NCBI RefSeq assembly: GCF_001293645.1
Contig: NZ_LBMD01000017.1
Coordinates: forward strand, 1 to 64,000
Source: Bacillus sp. CHD6a
GTDB lineage: Bacteria > Bacillota > Bacilli > Bacillales > Bacillaceae_I
Length of the DNA: 64,000 nt
Direction: 5' to 3'
This document shows, in pieces, positions 8,215-18,901 of the stretch. The position numbers were made by a program, and so were the translations under genes. The notes beneath the pieces were generated by a model. The model was not told the DNA's origin, did no database searches, and saw nothing but the letters and a program-made list of their open reading frames with translations. Every line of letters starts with the position of its first letter. Within the stretch, counting starts at the first letter, position 1.

Positions 8215-8402
8215 GTCCGAAGTTTTGCCGTTTTTGACCGAAGTTTCAGTAAAGTTGGCCGAAGATTTCCCGAATTTGACCGAAGATTGGACATAAATGT
8301 CCAAACATCGTCGATTTTTGACCGAACAGTGCCCATCAATTGTCCGAATCTACCCCTAAAACCATGCGGAAATGGCCGAACTGTATGGGAAAGTGTCCGA
8401 AT
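8215..8402 (+). repeat. phased word array 1, G(A/T/G)CCGAA every 21 bp
   Basis: Nine copies of an 8-bp word start at 8215, 8236, 8257, 8278, 8299, 8320, 8342, 8374 and 8395: GTCCGAAG, GACCGAAG, GGCCGAAG, GACCGAAG, GTCCAAAC, GACCGAAC, GTCCGAAT, GGCCGAAC, GTCCGAAT. Intervals are 21 five times, then 22, 32 and 21. The 13-nt spacers are not conserved apart from T-rich right ends. The array occupies the gap between the glmM terminator and the glmS promoter. Reading frames across it are broken by the 22 and 32 steps, so I do not treat it as coding. Array 2 at 37434 has the same spacing pattern. Confidence 0.9.
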
Positions 8403-8569
8403 GCTTTTATAACCTATAAAAAGAGCGCGAAATGCGCTTATTTTAACAATCAAAAGCGACATTTCCTATCAATTCCATGACCTTAGCCTAACTCAGTAAC
8501 CAATCGTACCAAAAGCATAACTGAAAATGCCACCACCTTTGCATAAATTGGAAATAATCCACATAATTG

Positions 8570-8598
8570 TTGACGAATTGGGGTATGAAAGGTAAGAT
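8570..8598 (+). promoter_or_regulatory. SigA promoter of glmS
   Basis: TTGACG (8570-8575), a 17-bp spacer and TAAGAT (8593-8598), about 60 bp before the ribozyme core. Confidence 0.75.
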
Positions 8599-8659
8599 AT
8601 TATTTGTTGCTATTCAAGAATGGAAAGGAGCATCAAAGCTACAGAACAATAACTAGATA

Positions 8660-8814
8660 TACAAAGCGCCTGAACTAAGCGACGGACGAAACCATGCTTA
8701 GTTGACGAGGAGGAGGTTTATCGATCTATCGGCGGATGCCTCCCGGTTGCCAATCACAACCGACTTTAGGGACAGTTTAAAGCATAAAGGCAACTTTATG
8801 TACAAAGACTGTTA
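8660..8814 (+). ncRNA. glmS ribozyme/riboswitch
   Basis: Matches the glucosamine-6-phosphate-activated self-cleaving ribozyme. It shows AGCGCCTGAACTAAG at the 5' end, the conserved core AGTTGACGAGGAGGAGGTTT, ATCGGCGGATGCCTCCCGGTTG, and the P3/P4 region up to AAAGACTGTTAC. Cleavage is expected between A8665 and G8666. High GlcN6P would trigger cleavage and decay of the glmS mRNA. The 3' limit is approximate. Confidence 0.96.
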
Positions 8815-8844
8815 CTATGATTGCAAAAATATTTTATAGGTAAT

Positions 8845-8890
8845 GTGGGGACAGGATCGTCCCTTTCTATGGTGTGCTTTCTTGTCCCTG
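8845..8890. repeat. REP-like hairpin in the glmS leader
   Basis: GGGGACAGGATCGTCCC followed by CTTGTCCC can form alternative stems (GGGACAG 8848-8854 with CTTGTCCC 8881-8888). The wording resembles the GGGACAG...GTCCC mini-elements seen near REP-associated transposases. It lies between the ribozyme and the glmS ribosome binding site. Confidence 0.4.
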
Positions 8891-8913
8891 CAACTCTAGG
8901 GAGGAAATTATTT

Positions 8914-10719
8914 ATGTGTGGAATCGTTGGATATATTGGAACACAAGATACAAAAGAAATTCTTTTAAAAGGTCTAGAAAAGCTTGAATACCGAGGATAT
9001 GACTCTGCTGGTATCGCTGTTATGAACGAGAGCGGCGTACACGTATTCAAGGAAAAAGGCCGTATTGCAGACCTTCGCGGAGTAGTGGACAATGACGTTT
9101 TAGCATCCACTGGAATCGGTCACACTCGCTGGGCAACTCACGGTGTACCAAGTCAAGTAAATGCGCATCCACACCAAAGCACGTCTGGACGCTTTACACT
9201 TGTACACAACGGAGTAATCGAAAACTATTCACAACTTAAACGCGAACACTTACAAGGCGTAGAGCTAGTAAGTGAAACAGACACAGAAGTAGTTGTACAA
9301 ATCATCGAGAAATTTGCAAACGAAGGACAGCATGTGGAAGAAGCGATGCGTCGCACTCTTTCTATCCTTAAAGGATCTTACGCGATTGCTTTACTGGACA
9401 ACGAAGATCCAGAAACAATCTATGTTGGAAAAAACAAAAGTCCTCTATTAGTTGGAGTAGGCAAAGGTGACTTCAATGTAGTGGCAAGTGATGCAATGGC
9501 GATGATTCAGGTGACGGATCAATTCGTTGAGCTGATGGACAAAGAGATGGTTATCGTAAAGAAAGAAGCGGTAACAATCAAAAAGCTGAACGGTGAAATC
9601 ATCGAGCGCGCGCCATACACGGCTGAACTTGATGCAAGTGATATCGAAAAAGGCACATACCCACATTACATGTTAAAAGAAATCGATGAGCAGCCATTAG
9701 TAATTCGTAAGCTCGTCCAAAAATACCAAAACGAAAACGGCGAATTGACAATTGACTCTGATATCATCAACGCTGTGAACCAATCTGACCGCATCTACAT
9801 CGTAGCAGCAGGAACAAGCTACCACGCAGGTCTTGTTGGAGCACAGATGATCGAAAAGCTTGCGAAAGTACCTGTAGAAGTACACGTAGCAAGTGAGTTC
9901 AACTACAATATGCCAATTCTATCTGAAAAACCGCTATTCATCTTCATCTCTCAAAGTGGAGAAACAGCGGACAGCCGTGCAGTACTTGTACAGGTAAAAG
10001 AGCTAGGATACCCGGCACTTACTGTTACAAACGTACAAGGATCTACACTATCCCGTGAAGCAGATTTCACATTGCTACTTCACGCTGGACCTGAGATTGC
10101 AGTTGCTTCTACAAAAGCTTACACGGCTCAACTTGGCGTTCTGTCCATTTTCGCTGCAGTACTAGCAGAATCTAAAGGACACAACCTAGAATTCGACCTA
10201 GTGCAAGACTTAGGAATCGTTGCAAACGCAATGGAAGTTCTATGTGACGCTAAAGAAGAGCTAGAAGACATCGCTCGCAAGTTCTTGGCAACAACAAGAA
10301 ACTGCTTCTTCATCGGTCGTACAATGGACTATTATGTAGGACTTGAAGGTGCATTAAAACTTAAAGAAATCTCTTACATCCAAGCAGAAGGATTTGCTGG
10401 AGGAGAATTGAAGCACGGAACAATCGCCCTAATTGAAAATGGTACTCCAGTTATCGCCATCTCCACACAAGAACAAGTGGACCTATCTATCCGCGGTAAC
10501 GTCAAAGAGGTAGTAGCACGCGGTGCCAACCCATGTATCATCTCCATGAAAGGCCTAGAAACAGAAGAAGACAGCTTCGTTGTACCACCAGTAAACGAAC
10601 TACTTTCTCCACTAGTTTCTGTAATTCCGTTGCAACTGATCTCTTACTACGCAGCACTTCACAGAGATTGTGACGTAGATAAGCCACGTAACCTTGCGAA
10701 AAGTGTTACGGTGGAATAA
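8914..10719 (+). CDS. glmS: glutamine-fructose-6-phosphate aminotransferase (isomerizing)
   Basis: Forms glucosamine-6-phosphate from fructose-6-phosphate and glutamine, the first committed step to peptidoglycan amino sugars. Translation starts at ATG 8914 (MCGIVGYIG), so after Met removal the catalytic Cys2 is N-terminal; GGGAGG precedes it. An upstream in-frame start at 8821 would bury Cys2 and is rejected. The class II glutaminase domain covers about residues 1-220 and two SIS domains follow ([29 protein letters not shown] and [23 protein letters not shown]). The C terminus LAKSVTVE carries the conserved lysine. Length 601. It is controlled by the ribozyme upstream. Confidence 0.98.
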   Translation: MCGIVGYIGTQDTKEILLKGLEKLEYRGYDSAGIAVMNESGVHVFKEKGRIADLRGVVDNDVLASTGIGHTRWATHGVPSQVNAHPHQSTSGRFTLVHNGVIENYSQLKREHLQGVELVSETDTEVVVQIIEKFANEGQHVEEAMRRTLSILKGSYAIALLDNEDPETIYVGKNKSPLLVGVGKGDFNVVASDAMAMIQVTDQFVELMDKEMVIVKKEAVTIKKLNGEIIERAPYTAELDASDIEKGTYPHYMLKEIDEQPLVIRKLVQKYQNENGELTIDSDIINAVNQSDRIYIVAAGTSYHAGLVGAQMIEKLAKVPVEVHVASEFNYNMPILSEKPLFIFISQSGETADSRAVLVQVKELGYPALTVTNVQGSTLSREADFTLLLHAGPEIAVASTKAYTAQLGVLSIFAAVLAESKGHNLEFDLVQDLGIVANAMEVLCDAKEELEDIARKFLATTRNCFFIGRTMDYYVGLEGALKLKEISYIQAEGFAGGELKHGTIALIENGTPVIAISTQEQVDLSIRGNVKEVVARGANPCIISMKGLETEEDSFVVPPVNELLSPLVSVIPLQLISYYAALHRDCDVDKPRNLAKSVTVE

Positions 10720-10730
10720 TAAATGATTAA

Positions 10731-10764
10731 AAAGACTCAACCGATTGGTTGGGTCTTTTTATTT
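10731..10764 (+). terminator. terminator after glmS
   Basis: 12-bp stem AAAGACTCAACC / GGTTGGGTCTTT with loop GATT, then a T run. Confidence 0.92.
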
Positions 10765-11507
10765 TACTTTCAAAAAAATGAAATTTTCAAAGCCGAAAGA
10801 AATGTAAATATGTGTTCACTGACATTATTGTTAGTAACTATACAATAATGTCGGTAACTAAACATTATAGATAGTTTGTTCAGCATACTATGGGAGATGT
10901 AAAAAATAATGAACCGTGGTCAAAGAATGTTTTTGAATGAATATGGAGTGTGGTCAAATTAAATATGCAATTATTAAATTTAATCTTAAATAAGTTTATC
11001 CTAGTATTTTGTTGAAATAAACTTCTAAAGGAAGAGGTAAAACCTGACGATAATATAATTACTGATATAGAACGTTGAAAGACCTTCTGTACTTGGGGGT
11101 TTGTAGGTTTAGGAGTTAACGCCACCGACTAATCATAAATTTGTTGAGTAGTTCATTGTAGCACACCATGAGGAGATATGATTGAGAAATACAGAGGACT
11201 TTAGCATTATTAAGCTTAATCACAGTATGCTTTCATTAGGAAAGTAGTTATTGCACCATGTATTAAGATTTTTAGATACATAATTAGGGGTAAAAAGGGA
11301 TTTGTTCATAGCTTCCCCCACCTTTCCGAGAAAGTTTTCACTCTTCTAGCAACAATTAGAAACCATTCATCTTGTCCAGACAATCTCGGAATCCCATTTT
11401 AAATGAGTAAAGTCATTTTGAAAAAAATAAAGAAGGAAACATAGTACTTTAAACAGAAATTGCTAATCTTAATTAATCATCTTTTAGAGAAAAAGAGGGA
11501 AGTCATC
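10765..11507. other. gene-free gap before the chemoreceptor gene
   Basis: About 740 AT-rich bases without a credible coding region. A minus-strand frame at 10880-11125 lacks a ribosome binding site and family features. The one clear structure is a perfect 11-bp inverted repeat, GACATTATTGT (10821-10831) and ACAATAATGTC (10842-10852), around a 10-nt loop. It is not followed by T's. No SigD promoter was recognised before the chemoreceptor. Confidence 0.55.
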
Positions 11508-13205
11508 ATGTTTTTATTCAAAACGATTCGTCAACGTATTTTAGCATTAATACTCTTCTTATTAATAGGAACAAGTATTGTCGGAGCAACATCTATTTAT
11601 TTTCAAAATGACATGGAAGCCAAGTATGATCACTTTTTAGCAAACATGCAAGTATCAGTAAGTTTAAAAGAATTTGAAACCATTTTAGTTGGTATTTCTA
11701 ATGATGAGCGAGGATTCCTTTTAAAACAAGACCCTGCATTTTTAGACCAGATAGTAGAGAAGCAAAAGGAAGCTTTATCTCATTTGGAAAAAGCAAAGAG
11801 TCTGATTGATGAAGAGGAGCAAGTATTAATTGGGGACGTTGAAAAAGCCTTTGCTTTATATAATGAAGCACACGAAGGAATTGTAACAGCGTATGAAAAT
11901 GAGGACATAGAAAAAGCAGTGGAGATTCATTTCATTGAGCAACGTACTATTCGTAAAGAAACACTATCTCCTGCAATTGATAAGTTAGTTTCAAAAATTA
12001 ATACGGAGGTTCAAGAGAATAAAGCAGAACTGAATCAAATTGAATCAAAGAGAGTAGTATACCAAGTATCTTTTATCGTAACTATCATTCTAATAGGTAT
12101 TATAATTGGAACTTTATTTGCTCAGTCTATTGTCAAACCATTAAAGCTACTAAATAGTCAGTTTAAAGAATTAGCGACTGGAAATGGAGATCTTACCAAA
12201 GAGATAAAGGTGAAAAGTAAAAATGAACTAGGAGAACTAGCATCTTCCGTTAACCAATTTTTATCTACCCTGCGTAGTTTAATTGTAAATGTTAGTAACC
12301 ATTCGAACTTGGTGGCTTCTTCGTCTGAAGAATTACAATCTGATGCGAAAAAAATGACTCGAAATGGGACGAACATTAACGACTCTATTCAACAATTAGC
12401 AAGTACGGCTGAGACACAAAACGCAATGGCTAATGAATCCGCTACTGCTGTTGAAGAAACAAGCACCGGCATTACTTCTATTGCTGAAAATGCTTCTAAT
12501 GTATCTGAATTATCAAATATGGCAACAAGTAAAGCCAGTGAAGGAACGCAGGTAATTACAGATTTAGTAGAGGGAATTAAAAATTTAAGTAAAGAAATTA
12601 ACAACACAGCTCAAAAAATACAGCATTTAGGAGAACGGTCTTCTGAAATCGGTAACATCACGACAATTATTCAGGACATCTCTAAACAAACAAGTTTATT
12701 GGCGTTAAATGCCGCAATTGAGGCATCTCGCGCTGGCGAATCAGGTAAAGGTTTTGCGGTAGTTGCCGATGAGGTACGTAAATTGGCAGAACAATCTTCT
12801 CATTCCTCAAAACAAATAACAAGCCTAATTGAACAAGTCCAGTCAGAGACGATTACTACTATTAACTCGATTGAAACAACAAAGCAGATTGCGTTACAAG
12901 GTGTGACAACTGCTAATCTAACGAATGAAAAATTCCATGAAATCGTGAAGTCCATGGAAGAAATGAGAGTAGAGATTGAAAACATATCAGCTACATCAGA
13001 ACAAATTAGTGCAGGATCTGAAGAGGTTTCAGCCTCTGTACAAGAGATGGCTAGTTCATCAACACATTCATTTGATATAGCCAAACAAATAGCATCATCA
13101 TCAGATAATCAAATGCTATCAATTGAAAATATTGATAACTCTGCCACTTCATTATCTAAGCTGGCAGTAGAGCTTCAAGAATTAGTTAACAGGTTTAAGG
13201 TATAA
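11508..13205 (+). CDS. methyl-accepting chemotaxis protein
   Basis: Transmembrane chemoreceptor of 565 residues. A first membrane helix lies at about 10-32, followed by a 160-residue helical extracellular sensor of the CHASE3/four-helix type ([13 protein letters not shown]). The second helix is at about 190-210, followed by a HAMP domain ([20 protein letters not shown]) and a long signalling coiled coil. The hairpin tip reads [20 protein letters not shown], then [17 protein letters not shown], the CheA/CheW contact. ATG 11508 follows AGAGGGAAG; a longer frame from 11460 lacks a binding site. It is monocistronic and ends at the terminator at 13313. Ligand unknown. Confidence 0.93.
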   Translation: MFLFKTIRQRILALILFLLIGTSIVGATSIYFQNDMEAKYDHFLANMQVSVSLKEFETILVGISNDERGFLLKQDPAFLDQIVEKQKEALSHLEKAKSLIDEEEQVLIGDVEKAFALYNEAHEGIVTAYENEDIEKAVEIHFIEQRTIRKETLSPAIDKLVSKINTEVQENKAELNQIESKRVVYQVSFIVTIILIGIIIGTLFAQSIVKPLKLLNSQFKELATGNGDLTKEIKVKSKNELGELASSVNQFLSTLRSLIVNVSNHSNLVASSSEELQSDAKKMTRNGTNINDSIQQLASTAETQNAMANESATAVEETSTGITSIAENASNVSELSNMATSKASEGTQVITDLVEGIKNLSKEINNTAQKIQHLGERSSEIGNITTIIQDISKQTSLLALNAAIEASRAGESGKGFAVVADEVRKLAEQSSHSSKQITSLIEQVQSETITTINSIETTKQIALQGVTTANLTNEKFHEIVKSMEEMRVEIENISATSEQISAGSEEVSASVQEMASSSTHSFDIAKQIASSSDNQMLSIENIDNSATSLSKLAVELQELVNRFKV

Positions 13206-13312
13206 CACTTACTTTATCGTTAAGTGTATGAAGTTTTAATTGTTGTCTGATGAGTGAGCTTTAAACGTTAGAGAAAGATTTCAGAAGTCATTTAGGAGTA
13301 GAATAAAGAGGG

Positions 13313-13345
13313 AAAAACCAGGTTTTTAAAGACCTGGTTTTTCTT
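13313..13345. terminator. bidirectional terminator
   Basis: AAAAACCAGG / CCTGGTTTTT stem flanked by A and T runs, between the chemoreceptor and the convergent lipoprotein gene. Confidence 0.85.
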
Positions 13346-13438
13346 TTCGTTGCATAAAATACCGCTTATTCGCTGCAATATACTATACAGGTGCTCATAT
13401 GGCAACAGGATTTTTTACTTTTCAATTATCATCCAAAT

Positions 13439-14119
13439 TTAAAATCCAATTTGGAATTCTTCTGTTTTTCCTACCTTCTTTTCTTTATCATCAAAAACCT
13501 CACTAGTCTGGATAGACAGACTCTTCAGCTCTTCAGGTGTGCTTTCATCAATGATAAATGCAAGGCTTCCCACTTTTTCTTCACCTGGCTTTAGTTCGCC
13601 GTTTAGCTTTTCAAGGTAAAAGTCGTCTTCCCAAGTCACGGTTTCTCCTTGGTCGGTAGTGAGTTTTGCTACAGGGGCAAAGTTAAGGGTCTCTTTGCTG
13701 TTGTTTTTTACTTTTACATTTACTCTTACATACGGGAATTCGACTTCTTGGTGCGTAAAGCCGTGGAAATAGTCCACTAAGTCAGGAGAAGGTCGTAAGT
13801 TCATTACCTTCACGTCAGCAATGGTCATCGTGATATCGCCAATTTGTTTCGTTTCGTTCAAGTTGGCGTATTGGTTAAGTGTGATGATGCCATCCGCATC
13901 TTCCAAAGTTTTGCCCACCTCTGTAAGGTTACTATCATCCGGGGCTTGTGGGCTGTCTTGGAAGGTTTGCGAAGTGGTATCCGTTGATTCCGTCTTCGTT
14001 TCGTTTTCCGATGCAGACACTGCTTCTGAGGTGTTGTTCTCTTTTCCTGTGTTCTCAACAGAGCAACCGCTTAGGAGTAGCGCTGCAATTCCTATGATGA
14101 AATAACGTTTGATTGGCAT
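13439..14119 (-). CDS. DUF4352-type secreted lipoprotein
   Basis: Putative lipoprotein of 226 residues. The signal peptide ends in lipobox LLSGC (Cys19), followed by a low-complexity Ser/Thr/Glu linker to about residue 65. The beta-rich C-terminal domain includes YVRVNVKVKNNSKETLNF and ELKPGEEKVGSLAFIID. The IGDITMTI...VNVKVKNNSKE pattern is typical of DUF4352/Ig-like extracellular proteins, whose function is unknown. GGAGGT precedes the ATG. It lies 57 bp downstream of the alkaline phosphatase gene on the same strand, separated by a hairpin, so it may receive read-through from the Pho promoter. Confidence 0.75.
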   Translation of the reverse strand: MPIKRYFIIGIAALLLSGCSVENTGKENNTSEAVSASENETKTESTDTTSQTFQDSPQAPDDSNLTEVGKTLEDADGIITLNQYANLNETKQIGDITMTIADVKVMNLRPSPDLVDYFHGFTHQEVEFPYVRVNVKVKNNSKETLNFAPVAKLTTDQGETVTWEDDFYLEKLNGELKPGEEKVGSLAFIIDESTPEELKSLSIQTSEVFDDKEKKVGKTEEFQIGF

Positions 14120-14141
14120 GAAAAGTACCTCCTAAAAATGA

Positions 14142-14168
14142 AGCATTCCGAGGCAACCTCGGAATGCT
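14142..14168 (-). terminator. hairpin between phosphatase and lipoprotein genes
   Basis: Perfect 12-bp stem AGCATTCCGAGG / CCTCGGAATGCT with a 3-nt loop. In the direction of transcription it is followed by CATTTTTAGG, a short T tract, so termination may be partial. Confidence 0.7.
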
Positions 14169-14176
14169 AATTGGGA

Positions 14177-15586
14177 TTAGTCGTTATCGTGCTCGTCTTT
14201 TTCACCTTCGCGATGGTCCGTGTCAGCATGACCATTCTTTGTCTTCTTTAAGATGTTGAAGATTTCTTTTGCTGTATCGGTGTTGTCAATTTTACCAGTG
14301 AATTTATTCATACCAGGTCCATATGCATACACTTGTACGTCTTCTCCTGTATGACCGTCTGTTGTCCAGCCAGTTCCAGTGCGAAGGTCAAAAATTCTTT
14401 CAATGGCGTTGTCAATTTCCGTAAGTTCGCCACTTGTTTCTTTTGCATCCTTAACAGATTGAATTTCTTCTGGAGTTAATTCAAGATCAATATATTCTTT
14501 TAACGTTTCTTCAACAGGCGCACCTTCTACGATTTTCTTAGCGATAAAGTCAGGAGTCTTCTTCGCTGCTTTTATTGCAGTTGGATCCCATTTGTATTCT
14601 CCGTCACGTCCCATTGCCATACCACCAGTGGAGTGGTCTGCAGTCGCGATTACAAGAGTATGCTTGTCCTTTTTAGCAAAGTCAATTGCTGCTTGGAACG
14701 CTTGCTCGAAGTCTTGCATATCACTCATTGCACCAACGATATCATTATCATGGCCAGCCCAGTCAATTTGACTTCCTTCTACCATTAAGAAGAAGCCTTT
14801 TTTGTTGTTATCCAGGCGGTCAAGGGCAGAATTTGTCATTTCTTTAAGGGAAGGCTGCTCTTCAGAACGGTCGATCATTTTTTCTAACCCTTTTGGTGCG
14901 AAAAGACCTAATACTTGTTCGTTATCATCATTTAACATTTCATCACGAGTTGTTACATAAGAATAGCCATCTTTTTGGAATTCTTTTGTCAGATCACGAT
15001 CTCCACGGACAAAATAGTTTGTCCCACCACCTAGAAGAACGTCGACTTTATGTTTGCCGTTGATAAGATCGTCATAGTAATCATCGGCGATTTGATTGTA
15101 GTTGTTACGGGATTCATCATGTGCTCCAAATGCTGCAGGAGTAGCATGATTGATTTGAGAAGTTGCTACAAGACCAGTAGATTTCCCGTTTTCTTTTGCT
15201 TGCTCTAGGACAGTTTTTACGTCTTCTTTTTCCATATCAACAGCGATAGCACCGTTATACGTTTTAATACCAGCAGACATCGAAGTTGCAGCTGCGGCAG
15301 AGTCTGTTACACTTTCTTCTTCATCCGAAGAGTGAGTGGACTGCATACCTACAAGATAAGGATCGTACGCAGTTTCTTCCATTTCAGGAGTGTTCGGGTC
15401 ATTGTTAAGGGTACGATGAGCTGATGTATAGGAATTCCCCATTCCGTCTCCAATCAAGAAGATAACATTGCGAATTTCATCTTTGCTAGCACCTTTATCT
15501 TTATCAGCGGAAGCTTGATTTATAGCAAAACCGCTTACTGCAAGAGAAGCAGCCATAGTTACTGTTAAAAGTTTTTTAGAAAACAT
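14177..15586 (-). CDS. secreted alkaline phosphatase
   Basis: Phosphomonoesterase of the PhoA/PhoB family, 469 residues, releasing inorganic phosphate outside the cell. A Sec signal peptide (residues 1-27, ending NQASA) is visible. The catalytic motif is DSAAAATS with Ser96. Metal-site motifs include LIGDGMG, EGSQIDWAGHDND, ATADHSTGG and DGHTGEDV. The C-terminal tail is His/Asp/Glu-rich (HADTDHREGEKDEHDND). The start follows a GGAGGTT site. A four-repeat PhoP box lies upstream, so induction by phosphate starvation is likely. B. subtilis phoA or phoB orthology cannot be decided by eye. Confidence 0.94.
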   Translation of the reverse strand: MFSKKLLTVTMAASLAVSGFAINQASADKDKGASKDEIRNVIFLIGDGMGNSYTSAHRTLNNDPNTPEMEETAYDPYLVGMQSTHSSDEEESVTDSAAAATSMSAGIKTYNGAIAVDMEKEDVKTVLEQAKENGKSTGLVATSQINHATPAAFGAHDESRNNYNQIADDYYDDLINGKHKVDVLLGGGTNYFVRGDRDLTKEFQKDGYSYVTTRDEMLNDDNEQVLGLFAPKGLEKMIDRSEEQPSLKEMTNSALDRLDNNKKGFFLMVEGSQIDWAGHDNDIVGAMSDMQDFEQAFQAAIDFAKKDKHTLVIATADHSTGGMAMGRDGEYKWDPTAIKAAKKTPDFIAKKIVEGAPVEETLKEYIDLELTPEEIQSVKDAKETSGELTEIDNAIERIFDLRTGTGWTTDGHTGEDVQVYAYGPGMNKFTGKIDNTDTAKEIFNILKKTKNGHADTDHREGEKDEHDND

Positions 15587-15628
15587 AATAACCTCCTAAA
15601 TAGTAAGTTTATGAATCTTTCAAGAGTA

Positions 15629-15671
15629 ATTATATAAAGAAAGTATTAAGCTAGTCTTGAGATAGAGTTAA
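15629..15671 (-). promoter_or_regulatory. PhoP box and -10 of the phosphatase promoter
   Basis: On the minus strand four 6-bp repeats follow each other at 11-bp period: TTAACT, TCAAGA, TTAATA and TTTATA, each separated by 5 bp. This matches the Bacillus PhoP~P binding pattern (TT(A/T/C)ACA-like, 11-bp period). A TATAAT -10 (15629-15634) overlaps the promoter-proximal repeat. Confidence 0.8.
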
Positions 15672-15780
15672 GGTTGATTTACAAGTATATAACAGATTCA
15701 TTACATACTACGGGTATAATGATTCAGGACTTTATGATTAATTTTTTGAGTGGGTGGGACTTTAGCGCTTTAAAGAATGT

Positions 15781-15806
15781 GGGGTCAGACCCCTTTTTTC
15801 TTTTTT
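15781..15806. repeat. GGGGTCAGACCCC hairpin with T tract
   Basis: Perfect palindrome GGGGTC-A-GACCCC (15781-15793) followed by TTTTTTCTTTTTTT. It could terminate rightward transcription, but no gene ends nearby on the plus strand. The same 13-mer is known to recur in many genomes near REP-associated Y1 transposases. Confidence 0.5.
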
Positions 15807-15876
15807 TATAGAAGGACTTCTAACCTACCTATCGAATTAATAGGTATATCAAAATAATAATTAAGAGGGTTGGTTC

Positions 15877-16338
15877 GTGATGAGGATTATGGAGCTGAGA
15901 GGGAAGGATCGATTGCTTGAGCAGGCAATTCATGTATTTTGGCAACAGTGGGGAAGTGAGGAGAACTTTAAGTTTTATGAAGATGCGATTCTTCATTCTG
16001 CTACAACCTCTTCTGATATTCCAAGGTTTTATGTGGCAGTTGAAGAGGGTGAAATTATAGGTACGTATGCTATTTTAAGAAACGATCTGAATAGTCGTCA
16101 GGATTTGTGTCCATGGTTGGCGTGCCTTTATGTGGCGGAGAAGCATAGAGGGAAGGGGATAGGTGCAAAGCTTCTCGATCATGGATTAAGCGAGGCAGCA
16201 GAAAAAGGCTATGAAAATCTGTACTTAACGACAGATTTAGAAAACTATTATGAGAGATACGGCTGGAAAAATAGCGGTATCGTATATGGAGCAGACGGTG
16301 GCTCCATTAAACTGTATGAGAAAAGGACTGCACAATAA
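15877..16338 (+). CDS. GNAT family N-acetyltransferase
   Basis: Predicted acetyl-CoA-dependent transferase of 153 residues. Motif A, the acetyl-CoA pyrophosphate loop, reads ACLYVAEKHRGKGIGAKLLDHGL (Arg/Gln-x-x-Gly-x-Gly/Ala type). The preceding beta strands (IIGTYAILRN) and the C-terminal NLYLTTDLENYYERYGWK are typical of GNAT proteins. The substrate is unknown. GTG 15877 and ATG 15880 are both compatible with the AGAGGGT site. It is monocistronic and shares a terminator with convergent katG. Confidence 0.85.
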   Translation: MMRIMELRGKDRLLEQAIHVFWQQWGSEENFKFYEDAILHSATTSSDIPRFYVAVEEGEIIGTYAILRNDLNSRQDLCPWLACLYVAEKHRGKGIGAKLLDHGLSEAAEKGYENLYLTTDLENYYERYGWKNSGIVYGADGGSIKLYEKRTAQ

Positions 16339-16347
16339 AATATAATA

Positions 16348-16385
16348 AAATCCGGATGAAGAGATCAACCTCCATCCGGATTTTT
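16348..16385. terminator. bidirectional terminator, GNAT gene / katG
   Basis: AAATCCGGATG (16348-16358) pairs with CATCCGGATTT (16373-16383), with T's on one side and A's on the other. Confidence 0.9.
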
Positions 16386-16389
16386 CGTC

Positions 16390-18615
<2,226 letters not shown>

Positions 18616-18855
18616 TTAACTTGCCCTACAACGTACGAAACCACGAAATGAGACAACATCAATTCTTACATTGTAATTATAATAAATAATCAGGCAAATA
18701 AAAAGAAATATGCGGAAATTTCAATAACTTTTACCAAAGTAAAGAATTAGCCGCTTCTTTTCAACTAGTTTACGAAAAGATAGTATGAACATTTTTCCAA
18801 TTATTTATCCGATGAAAAAGGAAATAGGAACGTGCATGGGGAAGTGTTTGTCTTA

Positions 18856-18886
18856 AATAAAAAGTCCCCCTACTAGTAGAGAGGAC
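18856..18886 (-). terminator. terminator after the ferredoxin-NADP reductase gene
   Basis: On the minus strand GTCCTC... pairs with GGGGGAC, followed by TTTTTATTT, 16 bp past the stop codon. The stem contains G-U pairs. Confidence 0.6.
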
Positions 18887-18901
18887 AAGCTGGCAGCGAA
18901 T

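Noticed and set aside
8115-8462. A minus-strand open frame across array 1 with a 7-residue repeating pattern (LR.....).
   Set aside because: The period follows automatically from 21-bp repeats. There is no ribosome binding site, and the equivalent frame across array 2 is broken by stops and by the 22- and 32-bp steps.
8821-8913. A longer GlmS starting at 8821.
   Set aside because: GlmS needs Cys2 at the processed N terminus; MCGIVGYIG at 8914 with GGGAGG upstream is the true start.
10880-11125. An 81-codon minus-strand frame in the gap after glmS.
   Set aside because: No ribosome binding site, no recognisable motif, and AT-rich sequence where such frames arise by chance.
18665-18700. A PerR box upstream of katG.
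   Set aside because: The best alignments to TTATAATNATTATAA match only about 10 of 14 positions in an AT-rich region, which is not enough.
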